The position numbers and the translations under genes were made by a program. DNA of 64,000 bases from Saccharina japonica (lineage: Eukaryota; Sar; Phaeophyceae; Laminariales; Laminariaceae): positions 86,993 through 150,992 of the forward strand of contig MEHQ01003727.1 of assembly GCA_008828725.1 (NCBI GenBank), given 5' to 3'. The notes under the pieces are model-generated. The model was not told where the DNA came from. It was given only the letters and a program-made list of their open reading frames with translations, and did no database searches. Positions 54,517 to 64,000 of this stretch are shown one piece after another. Numbering within the stretch: the first letter of the stretch is position 1; every line of letters starts with the position of its first letter.

Positions 54517-55155
54517 TGTTGGGTGACGGTGTCCCCTTGTGGTATGGTGGTGGACGTGTTAGTCCAGAGGCTTGGCGCGAGCCGCCGTTAGGTGCGCTCG
54601 TTAGCTTCTCTCAGAAGAAATGTATGATGTTACAAGAGGGCTCTCTCTGGGCCAAGGTGAAAGAAGACAGACAAGATCAGACAGAGCTGAGAAGATGGTT
54701 GGTTGTTGGTTGTGAGCTTGGTGGGCAACCAGCCTCGACACGCTCGGCTCTACGGCCAGATGAACTCTACCGGGTGGTTGTACTTACCGACCCACAGCAA
54801 CGTTCCTTGGTTGCTTGCTCGTGACCGTTCCACGTACTACGTACTGTTCTCAAGAACGCTACTCTTCCAGACCTTCAGCGCCGAACAGTGTTTAGATGCC
54901 CGGCATAGTTTCTTAGATTGTTCCTATTCGTATTTCGCCGCATATCCAGGGCTGTACTGATACCAAGTACTATTCGTACGTACGTGACTAGGTACACGCA
55001 TACTTCAATAGCACTCCATGCTACTGAGTTAGATAGATAGGCTGGTACATACACCTACTATTATACCTGCTACTATGATACGACATTGTTCCCGATCAGC
55101 GACTCAGAAGTAAGCTACTGGTTACTGCTGCTGTAGCATAGTACCTACATCAACA
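54517..55155. mobile_element. solo LTR, family D (639 bp)
   Basis: Starts TGTTGGGTGACGG and ends CTACATCAACA, flanked by CTGTA at 54,512-54,516 and 55,156-55,160. Copy 1 at about 28,729 is continuous (CTCGTA) with no insert. A 172-codon frame that enters it (54,306-54,824) is incidental. Confidence 0.88.
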
Positions 55156-55956
55156 CTGTACTCCATCTGGATCCATGGCGTGTGTACGTTGTGCTGTTGT
55201 CGTTTCCGACTGCTTATTATGTACTTCCTTGCTGTTATATCATACAGTACGTTTTCGTTTATTTTTGCCGTCGTTTTCGCTGCCTTCCTTAAGGGCCTCC
55301 CTCGGTCATGAAAAAACAAAGAGTACTTGAGTCTTGATAGTTTCTCTGTTCTTCTTTTCTTTCGTTCTTGATATTATTCCTTTTACATTTTGTTTTGTGA
55401 AATAAGTCTCGCTTGTTTTTTGTCTCGGTGAGTTGCGCACACCTATGATACCTTCTGTTCTTCCTAGAGGTACGTTCTGTTTCTGTTTCTGTTTGGTTCG
55501 TTGTGTTTGTTTTGTATTCTCTGTCGCATCTTCGGGGGGCGTATATACGACATGCATTTCTTATTAATTCCAGTTTCTTTCTTTCGAGTTTCGTTTTTCT
55601 CTCTTTGAATGTATCCGTAAAAACAAAGTATGTATACTTCCATGCGTCCCGAGGAACTTGAATCGTCAAGGCGACCTGTGCTTGGACCCTGCTGCTGCCA
55701 CGTGGTACTTCGACCCCGTATTGGGCCCTTCCTATTCAACACCCTGCTCCAATCAACAAGGCGGGGTACAGACCTGCAATCAGCAGACACACTCATCGTC
55801 TTATTGAGAAGGGGGCATGACAGCGGCAGTCACTCGGTGGAGGGTTAGGGTTGCTTCAAAAAAACCTCTGACCAAACAAAGCGAACGCCGCTCTCTATTT
55901 TCGAATCTCCGAACCGGAGACAGATTAAGCGATATTAATATTTACCTGGTACAATA

Positions 55957-56123
55957 CAGGACATCTACTACAAGAAACAGGAAATCTGGTCCAGGCTGGG
56001 GTTCTTATTTCAGAGAGGGTGCTTTGTACACTAATTTCGAGATATAACGACTCCCGAATTTATTATTTTATTATAGATCTCAACCTGCATTTATTTTTAG
56101 CCTATTTCTTGTTAGGTGCCCTG
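55957..56123. mobile_element. family M4 element, copy 3
   Basis: 167 bp, CAGGACATCTACTACAAGAA to TTGTTAGGTGCCCTG, flanked by TA; the counterpart of 29,852-30,016. Confidence 0.8.
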
Positions 56124-56839
56124 TACTGTACTCGTACAAGCAGTATAACATCAGTACGGTAGTAGTACTGATGTACCAGAGGTACTATCATATTATACGT
56201 ACTGCTGTGTACCACCACCACCACCCTGATCGTGAGACGGTTTTTCAAATTGGTTCGTTTGGTGTTATTCATATTGACGCTTTAGATCATCCTTTCGGAA
56301 TCCTTTTCTTTCCGTCGTCGCGTGAGTGGTTCAGACAAACCAGCCAGCGCGCGTGTGTGTGTTTTGTTTGTGAAATTGGAGGGGGGATTTACTTCCCTTT
56401 CCCGGAGATATACGCGTACATAAACCAGTCTTACGAATGTTTCGTGCACAGACGGAAGGCACACCAATAACAACAAGCGATGGCAAGCACGGTCGACTTC
56501 TGACCACAATCGAGCCATCATGATTATATGAACAGTCAGTTGTCCCCCCAACGGTGGCAAGGTAACACGGCTGGCCAGTCATCGTGCATTCCACAGGGCG
56601 CGTTGGAGCCGGACTGTAACACACGCCGCGATGGTCTTTTAGTGGTACATATCTACCCTCTAATGCTACTACTGGTACTTATCAAGAGTTTTGGTACCGG
56701 AGTTCGAATTCCACGTAGTAGTAGGCCGTACCTGGTATACGTTTGAGTTTGATTACAAAACATAAATAAAGACAAAACTGAATCAACTAAATGCTGAGAG
56801 CGCCTATTGATAGCAGCGTGGGTAGGCGCAATTCCATTC

Positions 56840-57030
56840 GAGTCGACGAGGGGAGGAAGGGCCGCAGTCTTCTCGCGATAAAAATGCAAGGCACGAAAAG
56901 TAGTGGGGGGGGGAGGGAGAAGAGCCTATCTATACTATGTGACCCCGGACCTGAGTTACGACTGTTAATAGGAAGGAGAGAGGAGATATGGGCGAATATA
57001 ATAAGCGAGACGGGAAAAAAATAACATACT
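56840..57030 (+). mobile_element. SINE-like element body without head
   Basis: GAGCCTATCTATACTATGTG, GACCTGAGTTACGACTG, GGAAGGAGAGAGGAGATATG and an A-rich end match the body of 39,402-39,755. It lies at the left edge of an insertion that is absent from copy 1. Confidence 0.55.
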
Positions 57031-58150
57031 TAGTATATATATATAAAACATAGAGCATGGGCCCGCCAACTACGACAACAACAACAGCGAGCAGTAGAAA
57101 CCGCCTACCTGTTCGAAACAATGCGAAAACTATCCAACACTCATTCCACAAGTAGTGTATACCCCGAATGTCGGAATGTGGTGCGGCTGTTACTGTCGAC
57201 TGACGGCACCCTCCCGTGACGGCAACTCTTACACCTCTCGCGCTTGGCAGCCGTCAATGCACTCTCCACACTTAACTATTTACAGGGCACCATAGTAAAT
57301 AGGACCAAATCTGCGGACCGAAGCTCCTTGAGTAGGGTGAGACGTTCACTGCTGTCACAAGCTGAAGATATTTGGTTTTATTGGTTTAGGGGATTAGAGT
57401 TCCTCATGAGCTGACCGGACGAGATATTGCCGGGTTCAACGTTGAGTAGGCGTTGATTTATTGCTGTCTACCTCCCTATCTACGCAGAACCACAGTAGTC
57501 GTATGGGAAAGCTAGCCGGATGAAGATCGAGAGATCCTCATGAACGCGCGTCTGGAGGGGCAAGGCTTTTCATTAATTCTTCCTTATAAGGATGGGGACC
57601 GAGATCTGCCATGCGCTTTTCGGCCGCAAGAAGAAGAAGAAGGACCGAATATTGTTAGTAAAAATTGGAAAATATATAGGTTTTAGTGTATACCGTAGGT
57701 CCTATTTACTATAATGGTCCCCCGTAAAAGTATACTTAAGTCTAAGGCGGTCTTGACGGACCAAAAGTTCAAATGAGACCATCATCAGGCGACTTCTTTC
57801 TGTTGCCCGTCAATGATTTACGTTCGTTCGTAACTCATGTCCTGTGGATGTGTTGTTGTGCTTTTTTTGTGTGGGGTATGGGGACACGGCGGCGCGTTAT
57901 ATTCGGGTTGCAAGTGTTATAATAAGGCATTATTTTGGCTGGGAGTACAAAATATCGAAATTGAGAATTGGATTGATTCATCTTCGATTTTGATTCTATA
58001 TTGAAAGATTGGCCGCCAGAACGGTCAATTCAATCTGGAGTGAGAATAAAAGATTGCAATCTTAATATTTTCAGGGTATTTGAATCTCAATCTCCAATCA
58101 ATCCTGTAAATAGTATACCAGGTATATACGTACGAGTACATATATTTTGC
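57031..58150. other. rest of the copy-2-specific insertion
   Basis: Copy 1 has no counterpart between 31,165 and 31,180. Includes the M3 element at 57,283-57,724 and an AT-rich stretch (57,950-58,110). No gene was recognised. Confidence 0.5.
57283..57724. mobile_element. TA-flanked element, family M3, long copy
   Basis: 442 bp, CAGGGCACCATAGTAAATAG to ATAATGGTCCCCCG, flanked by TA. The last ~80 bp match the 102-bp copy at 26,716, which looks like an internally deleted derivative. No transposase frame. Confidence 0.75.
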
Positions 58151-58430
58151 TTTGTATAAGGTTTGGGATTTTCCGGTCTGAGATTCCAAACCATCTATCT
58201 GGCTAAAAAACAAAAACAAAATTTTCATTCGTCAACGCCTTGGCAGTGATTCATAGAACACGCGTGGCGTGTGTCACATTTCAGGGTCGATCCCTAAAAC
58301 ACGTCGTGAATATTTGGACTTTTGTGCGGTAAAAGTGCGAATAATATGGCGTTTCGTCGAAATTACTCAGTTTCAGTGTAGGATCAATATTTGGCGTTGC
58401 ATGTGATTTTATATTTATTTATTGTGGTCC

Positions 58431-59185
58431 TACGCCGTCAGTTCTTCGAATATTTGCGCGAAACTTTTACAGACTTACATGCCTTGGAGTACCTGGAACC
58501 GGTTCACCCAGAAAATAAGAAGGGACATCTTTTTAGGCGTTACATGTGGCTTGATATTGGCCATGCGCAGCCAGTTCTTCGAATATGTGCACGAAACTTT
58601 TTACAAACATACGTGCCTTGGGGTGTACCTGTAACCGGTTCGTTCAGTAAATTAAATGAACATGTGTTGGCGTTAAATACGACTTGGAATTGGTACACAA
58701 AGCAATCAATTCTTCGAATATGTGCACGAAAGATTTTTACAGACATGCCTTGGAGTGCCTGGAACCGGTTCGTTCAGAAAAATGAATGAACATGTTTTGG
58801 CGTTATATACGACTTGAAATCGCGGTACACTACGCAGTCAATTCTTCGAATATGTGCACGAAACTTTTCGTACAGACGTGCCTTGGAGTACCGGGAACCG
58901 ATTCATTCCTACGGATTCAGTTCTTCAAATGCTTGCTCGAAACGTTTGACAGGAATGACTTGGAGTACACAGTGCAGTACCTGGAACCGGTTCGATGACG
59001 ACAAAAACTAAACCAAGTTCGGCGTGACATTTGACTTGATATTGGGCTTGATACTGGTATATACTAGATACTACTCGTTCGCCGTCAGTTCTTGGAATAT
59101 AGGCCCGAACATTTTGACACACGTGCCTTGGAGCCCCTCGAACCGGGTCGTGGAGAAACAAAACTTGACAAACAAAAACTGGTCC
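58431..59185. repeat. ~130-bp tandem array, about six units, copy 2
   Basis: Same unit as 31,419-32,395. Individual units do not pair one-to-one with copy 1, indicating gain, loss or homogenisation after duplication. Confidence 0.85.
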
Positions 59186-61212
59186 CCTCCTCCTCCGGAA
59201 CCGTCGGGCTACTACATACACTAGTTTTGCCTTTTTGAATTCCTGTGGCTACGTTTGTATGTCACATGCCACCCTCTTCCGCTGCTCGTCACGATAAGTA
59301 TGATGCCACACAAATATGTGTGACACTCGAGCAGATATTTCGGTCAGTATTCGCGGCGAACATAATTTGGGGCGACATGCTTTCCTGAACCGGCCTGCAA
59401 TAATAGCTGCAACTATGGTGGTATTATTTTGCTTGTGGTCCTACAGCACGATGTCCCGGTGGTAGAGGGGGAAGCAGGTCGAAGGCGGTGCACAGGTAGG
59501 TTCCTTAGAGTACAAGAACAGTAGTAGGATATTTATCGTGCCACACTTCGTGCGGTATATATATATATATACTTCGTATACACATATTACAAGCCCACCT
59601 TGAGCCCACGAACAATAAATACCCCAATACTACTTTTTGAAGAACGCAAAACAAAACTGGATTCAGAAAGTACGCCCAGCGGCGAGCGCCACACTTAATC
59701 CTATACAACAGATCATGCTTCTTGGACGGTGTCACGTGCTCAGACTATGGGTACGAGTAGGTGTTTATTGTTTGCGGACCCATGCTGCCGGGTTGTAGCA
59801 CACGCATCTACTACGTGTATACCTCACAGCCACAACGCCGACTTTCAGAGACATCCAGAGACTTTCAGAGACATCCAGAGACGTTCAGAGACAGCTTAAG
59901 ATTGTACCGTACGGGCAACAAGGCGATGGCCAATCCCACAACAACCACGCAGAACACACCGAACACAACAATACTTGCATACCTTAAGTTGGAACGTTCG
60001 TAAATATTGCAAGCTACAAGGGAGTATGCTGTGTTGGGTAATGGCCCAGTCGAGGGAACCCCCACCAGCCGCGAAGCTGCCGCGTCCCATTGTCATCCAC
60101 GCTACCGTGTGGGAGATGGCTCACTCACTTCTGTACTGCAGTACACACAATAACATCGACTGTAGACTGCATGTATATCGCGTTTTGTAATCAAGTAAAA
60201 AAGAAAGGGATACTAATAAGATTCCACACCTCCTGGGACGGATTTCCGAGCCGATTTTGTTTCCAAAGCACGATGTGTCTTTTAGAGGCGCAGGCACAAC
60301 GAAAAAGGCGGGTTTGGAAATAGATATCTCGATTGTGAGATCTTCGCATAGACACTTTGATCGCTCCGCGTTTTTGCACCTACTTCCCCACTGTCGACAA
60401 AACCACGAGCGAATTTCTTTGGAAGGGGGGTGTGTGTTTTCTTATCACTCGGGTGATACGGTATACCGTGCTGGATGGGTACTCGTGGTCGACAGCAGTG
60501 TACCAACTACAGTACAGCAAGCAGAGCGTGCAGTACCTCTCGCTACGTACAAGAGGTTTCGTCCCTTGTGCAGCTCCTCCCGCGGTTTGAAGACGAGACT
60601 GAAAAACAACAGAACGGTACGCGTATTTAGCCGGGAATACAAATCGGGGCTATTGCACAAACAAGATAGGCCACAGCAAAGCTTTCTACCCTCCATCCGT
60701 GCTGTAACCTCCATCCGTGCTGTAAGGTTCACCAAGCCGCCTTATAGGTTTTGATCAGGCAGCCAATACGGTATGTATATGTCCTGGTGTCCGCTGCTCC
60801 TTCCGTGGTGCTTAGGGTCGTTCTTATCGGAGCCATAAATTTCCAAAATTTCCATGTTTTTTTTCGCGCAATTTTTTAGATTTCCATTTTTTCCATTTTT
60901 TTTCCCCATTTATATCTCCGTGTTTTGTGCGTGTGTTCTTGACGCATGAAACGGTTCTTTCTACCCGTCGACACCCGGCGCACCCAGTGTGTCCGTGCTG
61001 ATTCTTCATACTACACTAGAGAGATACCCGGTACAAGGTCTGTGGTCACAAGACCACGACACAGAGATTCTACATCGTTATGCAGCTAGAAGCGCAGGCA
61101 ATGCATGTCGAGACACACGGATCGAAGCAGTCGGATGTACTGTATGTAACCCCCCACCCACCCAAAACATGGAATCAAAAGCTCACCGGTAGATCCAGAG
61201 GGCATCCTTCTG
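59186..61212. other. duplicated DNA without a supported gene
   Basis: Matches 32,400-34,340. An ~85-bp T-rich insertion (about 60,812-60,897) is private to copy 2. Confidence 0.4.
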
Positions 61213-61436
61213 GTGTGTGTGTGTGTTCTTCACATTAAACCTTCCTTTCTACCCGTCGACATCCAGCACACCCGGTGTCCGTGCTGATTATTCATCCTAA
61301 GAAAGGTACCAGTTCTGCGGTCACAAAACTACGACACATATATACTACAGTGCGCTCAGTGCAGTAAGCAGAGCAGACAATGCAATCCCATATACGACAG
61401 GCAAGACCTACCCTGCTAGCAATCCAGCTGCATGTA
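61213..61436. repeat. ~225-bp dispersed unit, copy 2
   Basis: Counterpart of 34,342-34,567, preceded by a diverged unit at about 60,930-61,140. Confidence 0.85.
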
Positions 61437-61991
61437 CTGTGTGTAACCTCCCACCCACCCAAAACATCGAATCAAAAGCTCACCGGTAGGTCCAGAGGGC
61501 ATCCTTCTGCAAGAATATCGTGCAGCAGCACGTAGTTCTTTTATGCTTGTCTTGAACCGTTGAAGTGCCTGAATGGATGAAACGGAGGCCGGCTACAGTA
61601 GTATCCTTCGCGTATCTCTGAGATTTCCCAGCCCGATTGCGTCGCAGGCCAACTTCTTCTTCTCCTTCTTCCTCTTCTCCTTCTCCTTCTTCTTCTTCTT
61701 CTGCTTCCTTGATGCGTCGGCTTGCTAGTTGAACACGAGAACACCCCCCTCCTCCCGGCTTATTAGCATGGACAAAGGCTTTCCTACACAGTCAGTAAAC
61801 GTTGTATCGTATCATACATATGTATCATATAGCAGTGACAGCCGCAATGCTATACGAACTTACGAATTACTGTATCGTGAGGCAACAGATAGATGTGTGC
61901 TGGACGGGGTGTGGCGTGAGTTTATTTCAACGCGTGCTTTTTGTTTCGCTCGAATGTTTGTCGCCATATAACACCGAAAGGGGCTCTGCCA

Positions 61992-62021
<30 letters not shown>
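61992..62021. repeat. CTG microsatellite, 10 units
   Basis: Counterpart of the 13-unit run at 35,093. Confidence 0.9.
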
Positions 62022-62023
<2 letters not shown>

Positions 62024-62409
62024 CGTATGATAGACCCTTGACAAATTCCCCAGAATATTTGGCTCTTGAATAATCAATACCAGGTACGAGGCACGCGTAC
62101 AAATCAGTATATTTGTTCGGTCTCGAACAAACACGATTTCATTTTTGGGCTCCCTTCGTCATCGCTGAAAAAAACATTTTTGCAAGGTAGTATTCCCAGA
62201 AATTGTTTAAGGTTGCGTACGCTCAGCAGTGCTACATGACACCTGGTACTCCGAACTGTCGGACTGCTCTCCCTCTCGTCGCCGATTCTCTTCTCCCCTG
62301 GTACCAGGTTCTCTCCTTGCTTCTCGCATTCCGTTGCCTTCCCCCCTGTATATATAGTAAAATAGTTGTATGATACCAGTTACTGCTTTCTGTGGTGTAT
62401 AATATATTA

Positions 62410-62500
62410 TACTGAAATAATTCCTATTGATAGTCGTAACTCAGATCGGGGGTCAGAAAGTAGGCTCTTCTTCCTCTTCGCCCACTACGTATACCACGAG
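62410..62500 (-). mobile_element. SINE-like core fragment, reversed
   Basis: The plus strand GTCGTAACTCAGATCGGGGG and GTAGGCTCTTCTTCC is the reverse complement of the family core (CTGAGTTACGAC ... GAGCCTAC). Confidence 0.45.
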
Positions 62501-62704
62501 TACGGTTCTTGCTAATCGATGACCTCGTGCAAGGGGCTGTCTCGGTTACGAGGTGCAGTTGATGAACACCCGGGACGTTGCCATAGGGCGAGAGAGAAGA
62601 TGTTGTCCAAGGTGTTTAATAGAAACCACCGTACGTAATGGAGAAGTGACCGAAGTCAAGTGAAGTCAAGGTAAGCCCTAGCGAGTAACGGACGCCGAAA
62701 TCGG

Positions 62705-62860
62705 GTTAAGGCATGCGCCGTAAAGTGCGCCGCAGGCAAAAAAAATTCGGGTAAGGCACGCTGTAAGGCATTTGCCTTAAGTGCCTTTTTATGCCTTAAA
62801 TGCCTTATCTGGCTAAGGCAAATGCCTTAAAAAATGCCTTAGACGTGCCTTACAGCCTTT
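62705..62860. repeat. subterminal TGCCTT/AAGGCA repeat cluster
   Basis: About eleven hexamers in both orientations, many paired as small hairpins (AAGGCAAATGCCTT). Such clusters are usually transposase-binding sites in hAT and CACTA elements. Confidence 0.75.
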
Positions 62861-63195
62861 TTTCACCCTAGCGCGCGTTTGATACATAGAGAAGTGGACA
62901 CATAGGTTAGGTACGGTATATGCATCGCATACGACAAGAGCCGGGCACGATTGGACTGCAAATACAGCAGCACAGTAGGATAAAATGTGCTTGTCTGAGT
63001 AGCAGTAGTGAATTATTGGTAACATTGTACCAGGAACATCACAATCAACGTCACAGCTTGCATTTTCATAGATACCCCAGCACAGCTCAACATACATGAA
63101 CCACAGTGCGGATGCGTGCATGCGTGCGTACACCGGCGGAAAGGGACATGTACAACAGCAGCACAGCAACAGCGGACTGTACGCGTTCAGCTTAC

Positions 63196-63714
63196 CGCGG
63201 TGCTGTGGTCGAGGGTAAGGTATTCGTCGGTAGTGTATTGATCCGGAAACTGACGACAACGCTCTGTAACCGGAAAGTTTTTAGCGTTGTTGTTGCCGCG
63301 AGCTCCCCGCGAGCGCTTGTTGCTTCCTCCAACTTGGCTCTCGGGTGGGTTCGGGCTGCTGATCGTGCCTACTCGTGACCTCGCCTGCTGGCTCGGCTTC
63401 AGCAGGTTGGACTGGCAAAAAACGTCGAGAGCCTGGGGGCTGCCCTTCCCGACTGTCCAGCTTCTTAGCGTCCCTCTTTTAACAGCAAGCGACGCTGCAG
63501 GGGATGCTGCAGGCGACGCGGATGCAGGCATCAGCCCGTGGGATGAACCGCTGCCACCGGAGGAGCCGCTGCCGCGAGAGCTACGTGTACCAGCAGAGGA
63601 AGACGATCCATCCATTCCAGCAGCAGCTGGGCCAGCACAGCCGTCTTGTGTGGTATCGATTACCTCACGTGGTGGCGGCGCCGCACTAGCTGGGCCATCT
63701 TCTTGCGTAGACAT
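63196..63714 (-). CDS. exon of the inverted-repeat element protein
   Basis: ATG at 63,712-63,714 in an ACCATG context. 173 codons run to a GTAAGC donor at 63,195, leaving phase 0. The first ~80 residues are Ser/Gly/Ala/Pro-rich (disordered). The end is basic and more structured (SNKRSRGARGNNNAKNFPVT then RCRQFPDQYT and LDHSTA). FPDQYTTD...DHSTAVS vaguely resembles N-terminal zinc-finger regions of some hAT-type proteins but the paired Cys residues are missing, so no domain is claimed. Possible acceptors on minus at about 62,955-62,985 would add a short C-terminal exon ending in the left subterminal region. No catalytic transposase domain is present, so the element is probably an internally deleted, non-autonomous derivative. 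Confidence 0.4.
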
Positions 63715-64000
63715 GGTACCCAGCGCCGAACGGTATCGTGGTGTCCCCAACCAACCTCAGTCTCTGCAGATGGCTGACCGCTGACCTATGCTATGTGACC
63801 CCAAACCCCGTTTTCAGGGAGTTCGTATCTAACGGCGTTATTTTGGTGCACAAAACGTGCCTTATTGCCCCTTTTCGAGCGCAGGTACGTTGCCTTACGG
63901 GAGTAAGGCACGTAAGGCACGAAACAGCGTCTAAGGCAGGGCTCTGCTGAGAAAGGGCTCTAAGGCATTCTTTAAGGCATCCGTTACTCGCTAGGGCTTA

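Larger units (their letters stand above)
47271..62352. repeat. segmental duplication, copy 2 (~15.1 kb)
   Basis: Direct counterpart of 22,138-35,482. Longer mainly because of two solo LTRs (53,350 and 54,517), a ~1.3-kb insertion (about 56,840-58,150) and retention of the full gag-only element. Confidence 0.9.
62672..64000 (-). mobile_element. 1.33-kb inverted-repeat DNA transposon, hAT-like plan, right end at window edge
   Basis: The left end is TAAGCCCTAGCGAGTAACGG; the last bases of the window in reverse complement read the same 20 bases, and the match continues as A(C/T)GCC. Subterminal regions are packed with AAGGCA/TGCCTT hexamers, about eleven at the left (62,705-62,860) and seven at the right (63,868-63,990). 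A coding exon lies on minus. Long element, short inverted ends and clustered subterminal motifs fit hAT-like or similar cut-and-paste elements. The target duplication cannot be read because the right flank is outside the window. Confidence 0.8.

Noticed and set aside
54306..54824. 172-codon plus frame
   Set aside because: It crosses the left border of a solo LTR that is absent from the other segmental copy, so it cannot be an old gene.

Overview
The window is eukaryotic nuclear DNA that is gene-poor and repeat-dense. The evidence is an intact Ty1/copia retrotransposon, a 5'-truncated LINE, solo LTRs, several miniature inverted-repeat families, GT/AG splice signals and TTAGGG-type telomeric repeats. 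The telomere type and the style of the copia polyprotein fit a stramenopile such as a brown alga, but this is inference and the species is not identified. No rRNA, convincing tRNA, CRISPR array or bacterial operon was seen.

Layout. 1-955 is a ~55-bp minisatellite. About 2.3-3.4 kb holds exon-like pieces of a metallo-beta-lactamase-fold gene. 3.5-7.0 kb is a recent tandem repeat complex: three ~1-kb copies, two identical by eye, plus a 121-bp array. Each copy carries a ~260-bp inverted-repeat element that recurs at 7.3, 8.9 and 15/21 kb. 11.1-11.3 kb is a fold-back element with telomeric repeats in its loop. 11.9-12.3 kb has a candidate spliced gene. 15,244-20,952 is a complete minus-strand copia element with a 1625-residue polyprotein, 240/226-bp LTRs and the 5-bp target duplication AACCC. 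It sits inside a TTAA-type miniature element that itself sits inside a larger inverted-repeat element.

The largest structure is a direct segmental duplication: copy 1 at about 22,138-35,482 and copy 2 at about 47,271-62,352, roughly 90-93% identical by eye. Both copies carry a predicted multi-pass membrane protein gene, a gag-only LTR retrotransposon and arrays of ~130-bp repeats. Pairing the copies gives empty and filled sites for several insertions: three solo LTRs with 5-bp duplications, a TTAA element and a TA-flanked element. The two copies could instead be collapsed haplotypes; read depth would decide.

Between the copies (35.5-47.3 kb) lie a pogo/mariner-like miniature element, LINE pieces, tRNA-like SINE heads, a candidate secreted repeat protein, and a nested inverted-repeat region (40.5-46.4 kb) enclosing a ~220-bp tandem array. 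The window ends exactly on the right terminal repeat of a 1.33-kb inverted-repeat element (62,672-64,000) with many subterminal TGCCTT/AAGGCA hexamers and one coding exon.

Few genes are well supported: the copia polyprotein, the paralogous membrane proteins, the LINE pseudogene and the gag pseudogenes. The rest are marked as candidates.
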